DNA of 27,248 nt from positions 1 through 27,248 of the forward strand of contig DASTSN010000030.1 in assembly GCA_035760665.1 (NCBI GenBank). The letters run 5' to 3'. This document shows positions 24,376 to 27,248 of the stretch, one piece after another (the stretch's first letter is position 1; every line of letters begins with the position of its first letter). This DNA is from DASTSN01 sp035760665. GTDB lineage: Bacteria > Bacteroidota > Bacteroidia > Chitinophagales > Chitinophagaceae. The notes beneath the pieces were generated by a model that was not told the origin of the DNA, made no database searches, and was given only the letters and a program-made list of their open reading frames with translations. Position numbers and translations under genes: made by a program.

Positions 24376-26130
24376 TTAATGAATAAAAAACCGGAACGGT
24401 AGCCTGGCCTGCACAGTATTTGTCATCTCCCGTACCTGCTGAATTTCATCATATATACGATAATTTTCTTCACCAATCTCTTTCCTGATCGGATTGCTGC
24501 GGCTGTACTCATCATCCAGCCCCAGCAGCTGATCTATAAAACTTTGCTGTACCGGATATTCTTTTACGCGATAGTCTTTCAGTTTTGCCAGGCGTGCTGC
24601 ACAATCAACAGCCTGCTGAATACCGCCGAAATGATCCGCCAGTCCAAGTTCAACCGCCCGTTGCCCCGTCCACACTCGGCCCTGGGCAATGCTCTCGATA
24701 TAGGCTGTATCCTTTCGCCGCCCCTCCGCCACCCGTTGTTTAAACTGGGTATAAATCTGCTCAATTTGCGCCTGCATCATATGTTTTTCTTTCTCCGTCA
24801 GCGGCCGGTAAATGGAACCGGCATCAGCCGAAGGCGAGGTTTTTACACCATCGAAAGTGACACCAAGTTTATTTTTGAAAAAGGCCTCCATATTGGGAAT
24901 AATACCAAAGACACCGATGGAACCGGTAATCGTGGTTGGTTCAGTAAAAATGCTATCGGCAGCACAGGAAATATAATAACCGCCCGATGCAGCCACGTCT
25001 CCAAAACTGACCACAACCGGCTTTTCTTTTTTGGCCAGCGAAAGTTCCCGCCAGATCTTTTCACTGGCGAGTGAACTGCCGCCGCCTGAATTAATGCGGA
25101 AAACAATTGCTTTGATGCTTTTATCCAGGCGGGCTTTATGGATAAGCTGCAGGTAGGTTTCCCCGCCAATTTTTCCTTGCCCGCCTTTTCCGTCAACAAT
25201 ATCTCCTTCGGCATAAATTAAGGCAATCCGGTCGCCGGTAAGTTTTTTAAATCCGCCGGTAGCGGCATATTTGTTAATGCTGATAAAATTGATCTTATCA
25301 TATTTACCAATACCAATCCGTTTCTTGATTTCATCTTTTACCTCATCATCGTATTTCAAACCGTCCACCAGTTTATAACGGTAAGCATCCTGTGCATTTT
25401 GAATAGCCCCGTCATTTGCCCACTGGTGCAGCAAGGCTGTATCGATATTCCGTGCTTCACTGGTGGTGCGCAAAAAATCGTTGTAAATATCCGATAACCA
25501 GGCCGTCGTCTGCAATTTGTTTTCCGGCGTCATTTTATCAGTGCGGAATGGTTCCGTAGCGCTTTTAAATTTTCCGGCATAAAATATTTGCGGCTGAATC
25601 TGCAATTTGTCTAACGTGCCTTTTAAAAACAGATATTCCACATGAAAACCAGACCATTCAACGTATCCCTGCGGGTTGGCGTAGAGTTTGTCGGCAATAT
25701 TCGCAATGCCATATGCTTTCTCCGTCATCATATCGCCGTAACCGATGATAAATTTGCCGGACGTTTTAAAATCCTGCAGCGCCTGGCGCAGTTCATGACT
25801 GGCTGCAAAACCATTTCCATTGCCATTCGCCAGCAGGTAAATGCCACTGATGTGCTGATCAGTTTTTGCTTTCTTTACCAACCGTAATACATCATACAAA
25901 CCTGGGGTATTTTTTTCAAAATCTCCGCTGACTATCGAAAAAGGGTAATCTTGCTCCTGTTCGGCATAATGCTGGCCAAGATCAATCACCAAAACCGATT
26001 GAGGATCTACTTTCGGGGCATTTTTACTGGCCACACCACCGATCCACCCCACCACGAAAAAAAATATAATCAAGGTAAAAACAATCAGGGCCAATAAACT
26101 GGCGAAAAATATTTTAAAAAAACTCTTCAT
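24376..26130 (-). CDS. sppA: Signal peptide peptidase SppA, 67-kDa type
   Basis: A membrane-bound serine protease with a Ser/Lys dyad that digests cleaved signal peptides. It has the double-domain architecture of the long form. Counted from the upstream ATG at 26151 the protein is 591 residues, with catalytic Ser389 in AASGGYY and Lys196 in GKFKSATEPF, matching Ser409 and Lys209 of E. coli. I prefer the ATG at 26130 (584 residues), which begins directly with the basic residues and the hydrophobic anchor FFKIFFASLL. A TAnnTTTG element on the minus strand abuts the upstream ATG, so that codon would probably not be transcribed. Divergent from folK. Confidence 0.94.
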   Translation of the reverse strand: MKSFFKIFFASLLALIVFTLIIFFFVVGWIGGVASKNAPKVDPQSVLVIDLGQHYAEQEQDYPFSIVSGDFEKNTPGLYDVLRLVKKAKTDQHISGIYLLANGNGNGFAASHELRQALQDFKTSGKFIIGYGDMMTEKAYGIANIADKLYANPQGYVEWSGFHVEYLFLKGTLDKLQIQPQIFYAGKFKSATEPFRTDKMTPENKLQTTAWLSDIYNDFLRTTSEARNIDTALLHQWANDGAIQNAQDAYRYKLVDGLKYDDEVKDEIKKRIGIGKYDKINFISINKYAATGGFKKLTGDRIALIYAEGDIVDGKGGQGKIGGETYLQLIHKARLDKSIKAIVFRINSGGGSSLASEKIWRELSLAKKEKPVVVSFGDVAASGGYYISCAADSIFTEPTTITGSIGVFGIIPNMEAFFKNKLGVTFDGVKTSPSADAGSIYRPLTEKEKHMMQAQIEQIYTQFKQRVAEGRRKDTAYIESIAQGRVWTGQRAVELGLADHFGGIQQAVDCAARLAKLKDYRVKEYPVQQSFIDQLLGLDDEYSRSNPIRKEIGEENYRIYDEIQQVREMTNTVQARLPFRFFIH

Positions 26131-26152
26131 ATCCTTGCTACTTTGAATCATT

Positions 26153-26160
26153 CAAAAATA
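26153..26160 (-). promoter_or_regulatory. Bacteroidota -7 element upstream of sppA
   Basis: On the minus strand this reads TATTTTTG, an exact match to TAnnTTTG. Transcription would start around 26146, inside the region between the two candidate sppA start codons, which favours the downstream one at 26130. Confidence 0.45.
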
Positions 26161-26197
26161 AAGATATTTGACCCTTTCGACGGGTTTCGTTTAAACT

Positions 26198-26680
26198 ATG
26201 AATAAAGCTTATTTATTAACGGGCAGTAATATGGGTGACAGGCTGGAAAACCTTACCAACGCTATTTCCCTGCTGAAAAAACAAGGCATTCAGGCTGTAA
26301 ACACCTCGGCTGTGTATGAAACAGCGGCCTGGGGCAATACCGACCAGGCTTCTTTTTTGAACCAGGCAATCCTTGCAGAAACAAACCTCACAGCAGCGCA
26401 GCTGATCCGGAAAATTTTAAAAACAGAAAAACAAATGGGCCGTGTGCGAAAAGAAAAGTATGGCCCACGCATAATAGATATTGATATCCTGTTATTTAAT
26501 GAAGAAACTTACAGGTATCCATTCCTGAAAGTCCCGCATCCCGAACTGCAAAACCGACGGTTTGCGCTGGTGCCGCTGGCCGAGATTGCCGCAGAAGTGA
26601 TGCATCCTGTGCTGAAAAAAAATATTTCGGAACTGTTAGCAGTATGTCCCGACACGTTAGCGGTGAAAAAATATGCCTGA
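26198..26680 (+). CDS. folK: 2-amino-4-hydroxy-6-hydroxymethyldihydropteridine pyrophosphokinase
   Basis: A 160-residue HPPK, transferring pyrophosphate from ATP to 6-hydroxymethyl-7,8-dihydropterin in folate synthesis, in the cytoplasm. Hallmarks: the opening LLTGSNMGDRLENL, VSAVYETAAWG-type segment at 37-46, FLNQAI near residue 53, and the catalytic-loop/metal segment GPRIIDIDILLF (86-97) with the two Asp ligands, followed by PHPELQNRRFALVPL. It is divergent from sppA and followed 95 bp later by a deoxynucleoside kinase on the same strand, a pairing I recall from other Bacteroidota. Confidence 0.97.
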   Translation: MNKAYLLTGSNMGDRLENLTNAISLLKKQGIQAVNTSAVYETAAWGNTDQASFLNQAILAETNLTAAQLIRKILKTEKQMGRVRKEKYGPRIIDIDILLFNEETYRYPFLKVPHPELQNRRFALVPLAEIAAEVMHPVLKKNISELLAVCPDTLAVKKYA

Positions 26681-26775
26681 TTTTTCCACAATTACGCAGC
26701 GGGAATAAGCGTGTTTCTGCATTTGCTTTACTTTCACGTCCCGTTTTGCAAGGGGCAGCACATTATATTGATTAT

Positions 26776-27248
26776 GCAATATCACTTCATTACTATAGAA
26801 GGAAATATAGGCGCCGGAAAAACAACGCTGGCACACCTGCTGTCGAGGCATTACAATGCCCGCCTGATCCTGGAAGAATTTGCCGACAACCCTTTTTTGC
26901 CCAAGTTTTACGAAAACCCGACACAGTATGCTTTTCCGCTGGAACTGTTTTTTATGGCTGAACGGTTTAAACAATTGAAAGACCTGTTGCAGCAAAAAGA
27001 CATGTTTCAAAGCCTGACGATTTCTGATTACCTGTTTACAAAATGCCTGTTATTTGCCAAAGTGAACTTACCGGAGGATGAATTTCGGTTGTACCAGCGC
27101 TTATTTGATATCATTCACCAGCAACTGATTCAGCCCGATATACTCATATACCTGCATGCGCCGGTACAAAAACTACAGCAGAATATAAAGAAGCGAAACC
27201 GTTTGTATGAGCAAAAAATCCCCGATGAATATTTATTCAACCTGCAGG
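26776..27248 (+). CDS. Deoxynucleoside kinase, 3' end outside the window
   Basis: The first 157 codons of a deoxyadenosine/deoxyguanosine-type nucleoside kinase, running open off the window edge. The P-loop GNIGAGKT (10-17) follows the first strand FITIEG, and EEFADNPFLPKFY (~33-45), where this family contacts the nucleoside base, is intact. Later segments SDYLFTKCLLFA and PDILIYLHAP are in the expected order, as is the lid region KKRNRLYEQ near the end. It salvages deoxynucleosides to their monophosphates using ATP. Full length is expected to be about 200-210 residues, so roughly the last quarter is missing. Confidence 0.93.

Overview
The window looks like a chromosomal segment from a Bacteroidota bacterium, most likely the Chitinophagaceae or a close relative. 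This is inferred from the gene content: lipoprotein c-type cytochrome, RhlE-type helicase, folK followed by a deoxynucleoside kinase, and an ECF sigma gene overlapping a membrane protein with a C-terminal beta-barrel-like region. Several TAnnTTTG promoter elements (the Bacteroidota -7 consensus) and the lack of strong Shine-Dalgarno sequences fit this. I see no tRNA, rRNA, CRISPR array, intact insertion sequence, prophage or integrase.

Layout. 1-4743: lipoprotein cytochrome c, small winged-helix-like protein, DEAD-box helicase with an unusual structured leader, YrdB-type membrane protein, a cysteine-rich membrane protein with an M50-like zinc-protease signature, then an AT-rich stretch with a possibly decayed gene. 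4744-8580: ClpB, and divergently a serine hydrolase of the beta-lactamase/PBP fold. 8614-17515: a sugar cluster on the minus strand. 17680-22030: epoxyqueuosine reductase (queG), a sigma factor/membrane regulator pair and bioA. 22083-26130: minus-strand DUF2911 lipoprotein, SRPBCC protein, ABC-2 permease and SppA. 26198-end: folK and a deoxynucleoside kinase cut by the window edge.

The most interesting region is the sugar cluster. Transcribed from high to low coordinates it reads: vSGLT-like symporter, (380-bp gap), xylB, galT-like uridylyltransferase, a GHMP kinase, xylA, and a second symporter of the animal SGLT type. From xylB to the second symporter the genes touch or overlap (gaps of 1, -4, -4 and 23 bp), so they almost certainly form one operon. 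The GHMP kinase does not carry the usual galactokinase GEHTDY signature; its motifs match the kinase domain of plant L-arabinokinase. A sugar-1-kinase/uridylyltransferase pair (Leloir-type chemistry) is thus embedded in a D-xylose isomerase operon, with no araA/araB/araD and no epimerase in the window. I infer a combined route for pentoses, or for pentoses plus galactose, from plant cell walls, possibly with arabinose entering through L-arabinose-1-phosphate. The two symporters also differ at the residues that bind sugar and at the Na2 ion site, which suggests different substrates or coupling ions.
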